Source: DTKD01 sp964494345
Lineage (GTDB): Bacteria; Armatimonadota; UBA5829
DNA: 64,000 nucleotides
Assembly (NCBI GenBank): GCA_964494345.1
Contig: CAZBSI010000006.1
Coordinates: 115,526 to 179,525 of the forward strand
Direction of reading: 5' to 3'
Part shown: positions 1 through 7,729 of the stretch, piece after piece
Layout: each line of letters begins with the position of its first letter
How positions within the stretch are numbered: position 1 is the first letter of the stretch
Position numbers and translations under genes: made by a program
The notes under the pieces: generated by a model
Told to the model about the DNA's origin: nothing
Database searches by the model: none
Seen by the model: only the letters and a program-made list of their open reading frames with translations

Positions 1-567
1 GAGTTTCTACTCTACAAATACCGCAGCCTGGTCCGCACGAAGATTCGATCCTATTTTCTTATGGGCGCCGAAAGAGACGATTTGCTGCAGATCGGTATGA
101 TCGGGCTGTGGCAGTCGATTATGGACTACTGCCCGGATAAGGGTATCTCATTTCTATCATTCGCCAGAATCTGTGTCGAGCGTCACGTCATCACAGCCAT
201 CAAATCCGCTGGTCGAAGAAAACAAACGCCTCTGAATACGGCGATTTCGCTGGAGTGTTTTACGGACGAGTATGATGTGGATTTTAACCTTGCGGATATC
301 GTTCTTACAAGTTCGGAATTGGATCCTGGCGAAATGCTGATCCGCCGCGAAGATCACCAGATGATACGCGACGCACTGAAGGCTTTGCTGTCGGATTTCG
401 AATGGCAGGTGCTGATGAAATATCGATTCGGGAAGTCGTATCGTGAGATAGCCGCCGACCTGGCGTGTAAACCAAAATCCGTAGACAACGCCCTCGGCCG
501 CATAAAACGCAAAATCGGCAAGTGCGCGCCAGACGTAAGTCTTCCGATTAACTTTTGCGCTTCCTGA
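1..567 (+). CDS. sigH: RNA polymerase sigma factor, SigH-like (5' end outside window)
   Basis: The reading frame is open from base 1, so the gene begins before the window and the ATG at 61 is internal. The visible protein starts in sigma-70 region 2 (LLYKYRSLVRTKIRSYFL, then DLLQIGMIGLWQSI), which binds the -10 element and the core enzyme. The stretch RHVITAIKSAGRRKQTPLN is typical of the SigH/SigF-like group. Region 4 is near the end: EWQVLMKYRFGKSYREIA followed by a helix-turn-helix with KSVDNALGRIKRKI. Family members direct alternative (stationary-phase or sporulation-type) transcription. The 3' end overlaps the convergent methyltransferase gene by 20 bp. The family is clear; the exact regulon is unknown. 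Confidence 0.88.
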   Translation, partial: EFLLYKYRSLVRTKIRSYFLMGAERDDLLQIGMIGLWQSIMDYCPDKGISFLSFARICVERHVITAIKSAGRRKQTPLNTAISLECFTDEYDVDFNLADIVLTSSELDPGEMLIRREDHQMIRDALKALLSDFEWQVLMKYRFGKSYREIAADLACKPKSVDNALGRIKRKIGKCAPDVSLPINFCAS

Positions 568-1384
568 ACGTAAGAATATACTGGTGGTGGATATTCGACA
601 CGAACGCGTAAGGCAGCCCGTAAGGATACAGATTCTTTGAATCCTGCACCAGCACCGTGATGCCTTCTAACGTAAACCCAACCGACTCAATGACCCGGCT
701 GATATCCGAATGATAGGGGATAAACCTGGAACCATGCCTGAAATCCGACACCACCACACACATATATCTGGCCGCCTGCAACACGCGGTGGCATTGCCCG
801 AATACCAGCCCAAGTTCATCTAAAAACTCGTCATACGACTCCAAATTGCCCAGATCATCAGCCTGGTCGCTGTATCTGGTCTGCAGACCCTTAGACTTGC
901 GCTCGGCCGTGACTTTATGATCCCAATCCTTGCGTAGAATGCTCCAATATGGCGGGCTGGTGACCACGAAATCAACGGATTCATCCGGCATCTCAAATAA
1001 CCGCTGCCTGGCATCCCCCTGCACCACGCGCAAATCCACATCCATCGGGTTAGGTTCATTTTCTATGCGTTGACTTGCGATACTCACCCATTGCTCCACC
1101 AACTCTATGCCGATTCCGTGTCTGCCGACCTGGCTGCAAGCGACCAGAGTCGAACCGCTGCCCACGAATGGATCGAGCACAGTCTCGTTAGGCTTGGTGA
1201 AAAACTCTATCAATCGTGATATGTCTGATTCGGCGAATGTGGCGGGGTGTTGCGCTTTCAGGCTATCGCGCTGGGGTGGCGTGCTGAACCACACGCTTTT
1301 TGTCTCCATCATCCAATCGCGGTTACTTAGCTCATTCAGCTTATTTCGAGGGTCCACAGCCCCTGGCGCATCGGCAGAGTTCAT
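548..1384 (-). CDS. site-specific DNA methyltransferase (N4-cytosine or N6-adenine type)
   Basis: This 278-residue protein has the two hallmark motifs of exocyclic amino methyltransferases. The SAM-binding motif I is DPFVGSGST near residue 72, and the catalytic motif IV is TSPPYW near residue 140. SPPY is the form usual in N4-cytosine enzymes, though some N6-adenine enzymes share it. Motif I lies before motif IV without a long recognition domain between them. No restriction endonuclease gene is adjacent in the window, so it looks like an orphan methylase acting in regulation or mismatch marking, or one transferred without its partner. It converges on the sigma-factor gene, overlapping it by 20 bp. 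Confidence 0.85.
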   Translation of the reverse strand: MNSADAPGAVDPRNKLNELSNRDWMMETKSVWFSTPPQRDSLKAQHPATFAESDISRLIEFFTKPNETVLDPFVGSGSTLVACSQVGRHGIGIELVEQWVSIASQRIENEPNPMDVDLRVVQGDARQRLFEMPDESVDFVVTSPPYWSILRKDWDHKVTAERKSKGLQTRYSDQADDLGNLESYDEFLDELGLVFGQCHRVLQAARYMCVVVSDFRHGSRFIPYHSDISRVIESVGFTLEGITVLVQDSKNLYPYGLPYAFVSNIHHQYILTFRKRKS

Positions 1385-1591
1385 ACCCTAAATTTCAACG
1401 CAGCCTCACCAGATTCCTACCATCAATCTAACAGGCAGGCTTTTTGGAAGGGATAGCGACCCGGCAGAATGAATATAACCACTAAGAAGATTAATAAGCC
1501 AACCATAATAATAACGTCAACAATCGCCCTGCACCGGGTTTAACAGCCCCTCGCTGAGGCTAATGATAGATAAAACTCAGGAGAACATCGA

Positions 1592-2665
1592 ATGTATGCA
1601 GCAATAATCGCCGGCGGATCCGGAACTCGTCTATGGCCGAAGTCTCGGCAGAGCAAGCCTAAGCAGTTCCAAAATCTATATACGGAATGCTCTATGCTCC
1701 AGGACACGGTGAAGCGGCTGGAGCCTATGATTCCACGTGAAAACATATTCATAATAGCGGGCCAGTCGCACAAACCGATCATTCTCGAGCAGCTTCCGTG
1801 GATCAATCCCGACAACGTCGTCGGCGAACCGATGGGTAAGGACACGGCCCCTGCGGTCGGAGTGATTGCCACGCTTATCCACCACCGCGACCCCAATGCG
1901 GTGCTCCTAATCAGCCCTGCTGACCACGTTATCACGCGGGAGGACATATTCCGCAGCATATTAGGCGCCGCTGAAAAGGTCGCTGAGGAGGCTGCCAACA
2001 TCGTCACGATTGGCATCAAACCCACCGCCCCGGAGACCGGGTACGGCTACATTCAAATGTCAGAAAACTCCCGCCACGTCGACAACATCGAAGTGCGTCA
2101 GGTAGCCAGCTTCAAAGAAAAGCCAAGCCTTGCAACAGCCGAAGAGTATGTTTCGAGCTGGGAATACGTCTGGAACAGCGGAATGTTCGTCTGGAGCGCG
2201 AAGACCATCATCGACCTCTTCGAGGCCCACAGCCCGGAGATTCACGGCCTGATGATGCGTTATGCATCCGCCATTGGCACATCAGAAGAAGCTGCGGTTT
2301 TCGAGCAGATATATGACGACTTTCCGAGAATCTCGGTGGACTACGCCATTTTGGAGCACGCCAAAAATATCTTCGTCATCCCGGCTTCCATCGGTTGGAG
2401 TGATTTGGGGAGCTGGTATTCGCTTCGCGAGATCAAGATTCCAGATGAATACGGCAATGTGGTCATCGGCGAGCACGTCGGTATAGACACACATAGCTGT
2501 TTAATTCACGGCGAGCAGGGAAGATTAATCGCCACCATCGGTCTGGACAACCTGGTAATAGTAGACACCGAGGACGCCCTGCTGCTCCTACCCGTAGGCC
2601 GCTCCCAGGAAATCAAAGACCTGCTGGAGCAGATCAAGGAGCAGAAAAAGGAGAAGTATCTGTAG
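1592..2665 (+). CDS. manC: mannose-1-phosphate guanylyltransferase
   Basis: This enzyme makes GDP-mannose from GTP and mannose-1-phosphate in the cytoplasm for polysaccharide, glycoprotein or lipid glycosylation. The N-terminal nucleotidyltransferase signature AGGSGTRLWPKSR lies at residues 7-19, followed by KPKQF. GEPMGKDTAPA and LLISPADHVI are further family motifs, and TGYGYIQ, FKEKP and WNSGMFVW are substrate-pocket motifs. At 357 residues it is the monofunctional form, without the phosphomannose isomerase domain found in fused ManC/AlgA proteins. The ATG at 1592 is preceded by a good AGGAG site about 8 bases upstream. No sugar operon surrounds it. Confidence 0.95.
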   Translation: MYAAIIAGGSGTRLWPKSRQSKPKQFQNLYTECSMLQDTVKRLEPMIPRENIFIIAGQSHKPIILEQLPWINPDNVVGEPMGKDTAPAVGVIATLIHHRDPNAVLLISPADHVITREDIFRSILGAAEKVAEEAANIVTIGIKPTAPETGYGYIQMSENSRHVDNIEVRQVASFKEKPSLATAEEYVSSWEYVWNSGMFVWSAKTIIDLFEAHSPEIHGLMMRYASAIGTSEEAAVFEQIYDDFPRISVDYAILEHAKNIFVIPASIGWSDLGSWYSLREIKIPDEYGNVVIGEHVGIDTHSCLIHGEQGRLIATIGLDNLVIVDTEDALLLLPVGRSQEIKDLLEQIKEQKKEKYL

Positions 2666-2744
2666 GCGGTTGAAATGCAGTCATCCTGCGCTCTCTATAT
2701 TAGTCATCGGGCGCTCTCAATTTTAGCCAGCCTGCGCTCCCTGT

Positions 2745-2925
2745 TTTGTCATCCTGCGCGAAGTCGCAGGATCACGTTTCAACTTTATGTCATTTCGAGC
2801 GCAGCGAGCAATCTGCTTTTCGAGGTACGGATTCCGACATCCGAAGTCCGATCAGTCGATATCAACGATTATTTCGGGATTTCGCTTCTTTCTGGATTTC
2901 GCGATTTCCCTTCCGTTTAACACAA
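2745..2925 (+). repeat. intergenic repeat cluster: family E hairpin plus family A core
   Basis: Between manC and tatD lies a family E palindrome at about 2751-2772, with stem arms ATCCTGCG and CGCAGGAT around CGAAGT. A family A core follows at 2788-2820, beginning TGTCATTTCGAGCG and ending in ATCTGCTTTT. After it come GTCCGA-like steps and a T/C-rich tail ending TTTCCCTTCCG. The same order of modules recurs near 7.5, 59.7 and 61 kb. I see no gene here. Confidence 0.75.
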
Positions 2926-2929
2926 CATT

Positions 2930-3742
2930 ATGAACAACCAACCCGCAAACAAAATCAAACTAATCGACACCCACACCCACCTAAACGACGACAAATACGC
3001 CGAGGACCTCGATGACGTGCTTCTGCGCGCCGTTGACGCCGGTGTCGAACGGGTCATAATCTGCGGTTACGATTTGCAATCCAGCCTCGACGCCGTCCAA
3101 CTTGCCGGTAAATATGACCAGATCTACGCCACCGTCGGCGTCCACCCCCACGACGCAAAGAGCTATAATACTGATGTTGAAGAGGCGCTGAGGAACCTTT
3201 CAGGCAATCAAAAAGTCCTTGCAATAGGGGAGATCGGGCTGGATTTTCACTACAATTTCAGCCCGCCGGACAGGCAATTTGCGGCCTTTGAAGCGCAAAT
3301 CGAGATGGCAGGCCAGCTAAAATTGCCCATAGTGGTCCACAGTCGCGAATCCAACCCCGAAGCTCTGCAGGTGTTGCAGAATAACGCGTCAAAAATCAAC
3401 GGCTGCGTCTTTCATTGCTTCTCAGGAGACGTTGAGTTCGCGCAAGACGTGTTGGAGATGGGGTATTATATAGGCGTCGACGGCCCTGTAACGTATAAGG
3501 CATCGCAGAAGTTGCGGGAGGTGGTGCGGATGTGTCCGATGGACAGGCTGCTCATCGAGACGGATTGCCCATATCTCACCCCCGTTCCATTCCGCGGCAA
3601 GCGTAACGAACCCGCGTATGTGCGCTATGTTGCCGAAGAAATAGCGAAGGTTAAGGATGTCAGCATAGAATCAGTGGCCCAGGCCACCACCCAAAACGCA
3701 GACCGCCTCTTTTGGCAAAGAGCGGCAGAGGAGCATAAATGA
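2930..3742 (+). CDS. tatD: TatD-family metal-dependent hydrolase (putative DNase)
   Basis: TatD proteins are TIM-barrel metallohydrolases with 3'-5' exonuclease activity in the cytoplasm. The 270-residue length fits the family. The metal-binding DTHTHL motif is at residues 14-19, GEIGLDFHY is the central signature, PIVVHSRES follows, and LIETDCPYLTP carries the late metal ligand. The stop codon overlaps the ATG of the next gene (ATGA), so it is translationally coupled to the membrane-protein run downstream. Confidence 0.93.
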   Translation: MNNQPANKIKLIDTHTHLNDDKYAEDLDDVLLRAVDAGVERVIICGYDLQSSLDAVQLAGKYDQIYATVGVHPHDAKSYNTDVEEALRNLSGNQKVLAIGEIGLDFHYNFSPPDRQFAAFEAQIEMAGQLKLPIVVHSRESNPEALQVLQNNASKINGCVFHCFSGDVEFAQDVLEMGYYIGVDGPVTYKASQKLREVVRMCPMDRLLIETDCPYLTPVPFRGKRNEPAYVRYVAEEIAKVKDVSIESVAQATTQNADRLFWQRAAEEHK

Positions 3743-4710
3743 AATCCAGCGCCAGGCGATTTCGACCGATGACTGTCTCGCAGATCCTCGACGAGACCGT
3801 AGAGCTGTATAAATCCAGTTTCGTGCTGCTGGTCGGTATAGCGGCGGTGATGTATGTGCCTTATGCCGTCCTGACCCAATTCGCGTTAGCCAGGATGTTT
3901 GACATTTCCGCACTCGCACGCGCCAATTCGGCTGAGATGTACCTCACTATGGCCATTGTAGTCGTCGGCTATCTCTACCTGATCTTGTCCGCAATATTCG
4001 TGACCGGCGCTATGACCTACGCCATATCTGAAGAGTATCTCGGCAGAAAAGTCACAATTATCGAGAGCTTCCGGCGGGTATTCCGCGGCTCCGTGATTGG
4101 CCCGTTATTGGGGGCGATTCTGGTCAAAGCGATGGCAGTTCTGGGCGCACTTCTTATAATAGTGCCGGTCATCGTGTTGGCTGTGGCTCAGAATCAAAGA
4201 TTATGGCTGGCGGCTGCCCCGATTTTAATATGCATCTCCGTCCTTTTTGCATGCTATATAATGCTGCGATTGGCGCTGACGGAGAGCATCGTGGTGCTGG
4301 AAATGAAAGGGATTCGCCGCTCGTTGTCCAGAACATGGAAACTGATGCCTGGCAGTATGATGAAGTATCTGTCGCTTATCATTATAGCCTATCTCGTAAT
4401 GGGCATTGTCAGCAGCATTGTCACCGGCCCGGTTCAGGTGCTGATGTCGATGAATCTGGATAAAGGCGCTTCGCCGTCTATGGTCCTGGTTGTGCTGAAC
4501 ACTTTAATTAACGCGGTTGTGGGGACAATTCTCGCTCCTGTAGCTTCCATCGTTACTATATTGTTGTATTATGACATTCGAATCCGCAAGGAGGGCTTTG
4601 ACCTCGAAATACTGGCGCAGGAACTCAACAGCGGCGATGTGACATACGGCTATTCTGCTCCGAACCTGCCCCAGGAGCAGACGCAGTACGAGGCCGGGCC
4701 GGATCAATGA
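3739..4710 (+). CDS. polytopic membrane protein, glycerophosphodiesterase-membrane-domain-like
   Basis: This 323-residue protein has about six hydrophobic segments, the first near residues 31-50. Its N-terminus (FRPMTVSQILDETVELYK) matches the style of the membrane domain related to that of glycerophosphoryl diester phosphodiesterases, which often stands alone beside DUF4129 genes. No catalytic residues are visible. It overlaps tatD upstream and the DUF4129 gene downstream by 4 bp each. It may help assemble a membrane complex with the next two products, but its biochemical role is unknown. Confidence 0.7.
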   Translation: MKSSARRFRPMTVSQILDETVELYKSSFVLLVGIAAVMYVPYAVLTQFALARMFDISALARANSAEMYLTMAIVVVGYLYLILSAIFVTGAMTYAISEEYLGRKVTIIESFRRVFRGSVIGPLLGAILVKAMAVLGALLIIVPVIVLAVAQNQRLWLAAAPILICISVLFACYIMLRLALTESIVVLEMKGIRRSLSRTWKLMPGSMMKYLSLIIIAYLVMGIVSSIVTGPVQVLMSMNLDKGASPSMVLVVLNTLINAVVGTILAPVASIVTILLYYDIRIRKEGFDLEILAQELNSGDVTYGYSAPNLPQEQTQYEAGPDQ

Positions 4711-5420
4711 AGCGCATCATTGTGTTTATTGTCGCAGCTCTCATATTATTCCCCGCACTCGCATCGCAGGCGAGCGAATCCTCACAAATCGACCCTGCCA
4801 AAGTGCGCCGGGAGCTTAAACAGATTCTCTCATCGCCCGAATACCAGCCTGTCCAACCCAGCCCGATAGCCAGGTTTATCCAAAATATAGGGAAAACCAT
4901 CGGTCGTTTTATTCGCAAAATATTCGATTGGATTGTAAGCGGATTGGCTCTGGACAAAAAATCCAAAATGTTAGATAAACTCGGCGCGTGGGCAGTGGCG
5001 TCAGGCTTTGTTGTGCTGCTTTTAATAGTCGTTCGCAGGCTAATAATCGCGTCACAAAATGTATCATATACAACTCGAAAGCCCGAACCATTTGCGGATC
5101 AGATGCCTACTGGCTCCGATTTAATACACCAGGCGGCAAAGCTCGCAGAATCCGGGGACTATCGCTCAGCATTCCGGGCGGCATATCTGGCGTCAATAGC
5201 CTATCTCGACGACCTTAGCCTGCTCAGATTCGAGCGCAGCCGCACCAACTGGGAATATCTTCGAGAACTTTCTCGCGGCGGCCACAAAGAGCAATATCAG
5301 CAACTCAGGCCGATCACCGTCGACTTCGATCGCAAAATCTACGGCGGTGAGACGTGTGAGAAAGAGGATTACGTCAACGCCGTGCATGTATTCAACATTT
5401 TAACCGAGCAGGCGAAATGA
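4707..5420 (+). CDS. DUF4129 domain-containing membrane protein
   Basis: The protein has a signal peptide (residues about 1-22), an exported segment with an amphipathic RFIQNIGKTIGRFIRK stretch, and one transmembrane helix near residues 96-114. The cytoplasmic C-terminal DUF4129 domain (about 150-236) contains AYLASIAYLDD and FERSRTNWEYLREL, which are typical of the family. DUF4129 proteins are usually encoded with DUF4350, a MoxR AAA+ ATPase and a DUF58 protein. Only DUF4350 follows here. It is translationally coupled on both sides. Confidence 0.83.
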   Translation: MKRIIVFIVAALILFPALASQASESSQIDPAKVRRELKQILSSPEYQPVQPSPIARFIQNIGKTIGRFIRKIFDWIVSGLALDKKSKMLDKLGAWAVASGFVVLLLIVVRRLIIASQNVSYTTRKPEPFADQMPTGSDLIHQAAKLAESGDYRSAFRAAYLASIAYLDDLSLLRFERSRTNWEYLRELSRGGHKEQYQQLRPITVDFDRKIYGGETCEKEDYVNAVHVFNILTEQAK

Positions 5421-6418
5421 GACCCTCCAAAGACGCATGGTTTTTAATAGGGGTGTTTGTGACGCTCGTCGTGCTGATGGCTTTGTTTTCAACCCGGCAG
5501 CCGAGGTCCACTTCCACCCTCAGCACCTCATATTCCACCAACGAATACGGAGTCAAGGCGTTTTATACTCTGCTCGGCGAGAGACTCGGCTACAACGTCG
5601 CCAGGTTACACGATCCATACGATCAACTCCCCGTCGACTCAAAAGTGCTGTTGGTAATCCAACCTCTGGATGAGCACCCGATTGCGCCCGAAGAGGCTGC
5701 CGCGCTGCAGAGATGGGTTAACGACGGCGGAGCCGTTGTATTTCTCGCCAATTCCACTAAGCAGCTGCCCGCTGGGTTCAAAACCAGCCGATCGATCGGC
5801 AAAGGCCAGGTATATGTGCGAGTAACGAAGCGCCCTCTCACCAACAAGTCACTGGCCGACTACCGCCGCGCTCTACCCGTCCTTGACCTAATTTCAGCAC
5901 ATGCCAGACCATCTGCTGCGAATGATTTTATCCTGTTCGACGAATATCACCACGGGCTGCAAAGATCAAAACCGATAGCCTTCATAGGGTTTTTCCCGCG
6001 GCAAATCAGAATCGCGGCGGTCATAATAGCCGTTGCATTAATCGCGTTAGGCTACGGACAGGCGCGCAGGTTCGGTGCAGTGAGGGGCCTGCCGGAGTCT
6101 AATTCGCGCAGGCCCGAGTTTGAGTACGTCGAATCCGTAGCCAGGTTATATGAACGTGCCGGAGCCTCCGACCTAGCCGCTGATATTCTGCTACAATCCT
6201 TCCGGCAGCGCCTGTGCCGCAACTTTGGTCTTAATTCCGATTCCGATTCCCGAGCTATCGTCGAGCGCCTGCAAAATCGCCTCGATAAACAGACGGTAAC
6301 CAGCATTAAACGGCTTCTCGATCCCGATAAATCCGGCACTGAGCTTACCCAATCGGAGCTTCTGTCAATGGCCAGGCAGATTCACGCCCTGGAAACTAAG
6401 CTGCTCAAGGGCAATTAG
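5417..6418 (+). CDS. DUF4350 domain-containing protein
   Basis: This 333-residue protein has an N-terminal membrane anchor (residues 7-25). A DUF4350 / ThuA-like domain follows, with STNEYGVKAFYTLL and LQRWVNDGGAVVFLAN. A second transmembrane segment lies near residues 193-213, followed by a cytoplasmic tail of about 120 residues. It overlaps the DUF4129 gene by 4 bp. In many bacteria the next genes are a MoxR ATPase and a DUF58 protein. Here the operon stops and a convergent gene ends one base away. Confidence 0.85.
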   Translation: MRPSKDAWFLIGVFVTLVVLMALFSTRQPRSTSTLSTSYSTNEYGVKAFYTLLGERLGYNVARLHDPYDQLPVDSKVLLVIQPLDEHPIAPEEAAALQRWVNDGGAVVFLANSTKQLPAGFKTSRSIGKGQVYVRVTKRPLTNKSLADYRRALPVLDLISAHARPSAANDFILFDEYHHGLQRSKPIAFIGFFPRQIRIAAVIIAVALIALGYGQARRFGAVRGLPESNSRRPEFEYVESVARLYERAGASDLAADILLQSFRQRLCRNFGLNSDSDSRAIVERLQNRLDKQTVTSIKRLLDPDKSGTELTQSELLSMARQIHALETKLLKGN

Positions 6419-7366
6419 CTATATCCACCACCTTAACACCGCTTTGCCTGCGATCTTTCTATCCATCAAATCCTTCGCCACCTCGCCGACCTTCTCCATA
6501 GGCTCTTCTTTTGTGATCCTCGGATGCAGTTTTCTGTCGGCGACGAGTTTGACCAGCCGGGCCAGGCCCTCCGATGCGGGCTCTGTTCCAAGTTCGCGGA
6601 ACAGCATAAAGCCATACAATTTGGCGCGACCGGGCCTAAGCAGATTCCATGCGTCGAAGTCTGTCGGCTGCTGCGAGGAATTGCCGAACGAAACGCATAT
6701 TCCGTCGTGATCCAGATGATTCAGGACGTGGCCCAGCACTTTTCCGCCTACGGACTCCGCAACAAGGCGATACGGCCCAAAATCCTGTATTCCGCTGCCG
6801 TCCTCGCTGACTACAACCTCGTCAGCATCCGATTTATTTACAATATCGCGATGCTCCTCTCGGCGGATCAGCCCTACAACGCGAGCACCCATCAGCTTCG
6901 CCAACTGGCAGGCAAATAACCCTACGCCGCCGCTGGCCCCGGTCACCAATACGTTGCGGCCCAGCAATCCTCTGCCTTTTTCCAGCACATGTAAAGCGGT
7001 CAAACCCGCTACAGGCAGTGTCGCAGCCTGCTCAAAAAAGACATGGTCGGGCAATTCGGCGATAGCGTGTGTCGGCACCACAGCCTTCTCCGCCCACGCG
7101 CCCTTATCCACATATCCCACAACTCTGGCGCCTTCCTTCGGCCCGGATCCGTCAGCAGCAGGCTGTTCCACAATACCGGCCAGATCCCAGCCGATCGGAT
7201 GCCCCGCCTCCCATTGGCGCGCATATCGAACCTCGCCCTGATTCATCGAAACCGCCGCCACCTTGACCAGCGCTTCATTACGCGCAGGAGTGGGGACCTC
7301 CACTTCGTGCAACGCGAGATGGCCTGGCGCGCTCGGATCTACAATCGCAGCTTGCATTTTGCCCAT
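6419..7366 (-). CDS. quinone-oxidoreductase-like MDR dehydrogenase
   Basis: This is a medium-chain dehydrogenase/reductase of about 315 residues. The N-terminal GroES-like fold contains GWDLAGIVE. The Rossmann fold has VTGASGGVGLFACQLAKLMGARV, the NADPH-binding loop. The cysteine-rich structural zinc lobe and the catalytic zinc ligands of alcohol dehydrogenases are absent, so an NADPH:quinone or enone reductase role is likely. I chose the ATG at 7366 because GGAGG lies about 8 bases upstream; a GTG at 7369 is the alternative. Its stop abuts the end of the DUF4350 gene, tail to tail. Confidence 0.9.
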   Translation of the reverse strand: MGKMQAAIVDPSAPGHLALHEVEVPTPARNEALVKVAAVSMNQGEVRYARQWEAGHPIGWDLAGIVEQPAADGSGPKEGARVVGYVDKGAWAEKAVVPTHAIAELPDHVFFEQAATLPVAGLTALHVLEKGRGLLGRNVLVTGASGGVGLFACQLAKLMGARVVGLIRREEHRDIVNKSDADEVVVSEDGSGIQDFGPYRLVAESVGGKVLGHVLNHLDHDGICVSFGNSSQQPTDFDAWNLLRPGRAKLYGFMLFRELGTEPASEGLARLVKLVADRKLHPRITKEEPMEKVGEVAKDLMDRKIAGKAVLRWWI

Positions 7367-7435
7367 CACAGCACCTCCGTGTTGATTCTTGACTACTAAA
7401 TGCCCACTTCAGCAGCAGTATAATCATGGGGAGTT

Positions 7436-7510
7436 GAGTGTTATCGGTTATCGGTTGTCGGTTGTCGGTTGTCGGTTGTCGGTTATCGGTTGTCGGTTGT
7501 CGGTTGACAA
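7436..7510 (+). repeat. 7-bp tandem array (GGTTRTC)n
   Basis: About ten tandem copies of GGTTGTC or GGTTATC, in which only the purine varies. As 7 is not a multiple of 3, every frame stays open and gives spurious Ser-Val-Val-Gly-Cys-Arg-Leu ORFs. A family A core follows directly, in the same order as at 59.6 and 60.7 kb. Confidence 0.9.
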
Positions 7511-7521
7511 CCCCTCAATTT

Positions 7522-7680
7522 TGTCATTTCGAGCGCAGCGAGAAATCTGCTTTTTCCGATGTCCGAAGTCAGATGTTCGTTGTCCGATCAATCAATGTCC
7601 CATTTACTTCTTCTCGAGACAATCTCAATATTTCTGATTTTCGCATTTTTCGCGCTTTCGCGTTATTCCTTCTCCACATG
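7522..7680 (+). repeat. family A dispersed repeat with GTCCGA-rich and pyrimidine-rich tail
   Basis: The core (7522-7555) begins TGTCATTTCGAGCG and ends GAGAAATCTGC plus T's. Next come several GTCCGA steps, then a T/C-rich stretch. With the 7-bp array it fills the 363-bp space between the oxidoreductase and the MFS gene. I see no gene or convincing terminator here. Confidence 0.8.
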
Positions 7681-7729
7681 CCCGCAAATTAATTGTGCGA
7701 TGCTCCAAAAACTGATAAACTGATACTGT

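Noticed and set aside
1423..1506. 27-codon minus-strand frame encoding a single hydrophobic helix upstream of the methyltransferase
   Set aside because: It has no ribosome-binding site and no recognisable family; a chance ORF is the simpler view.
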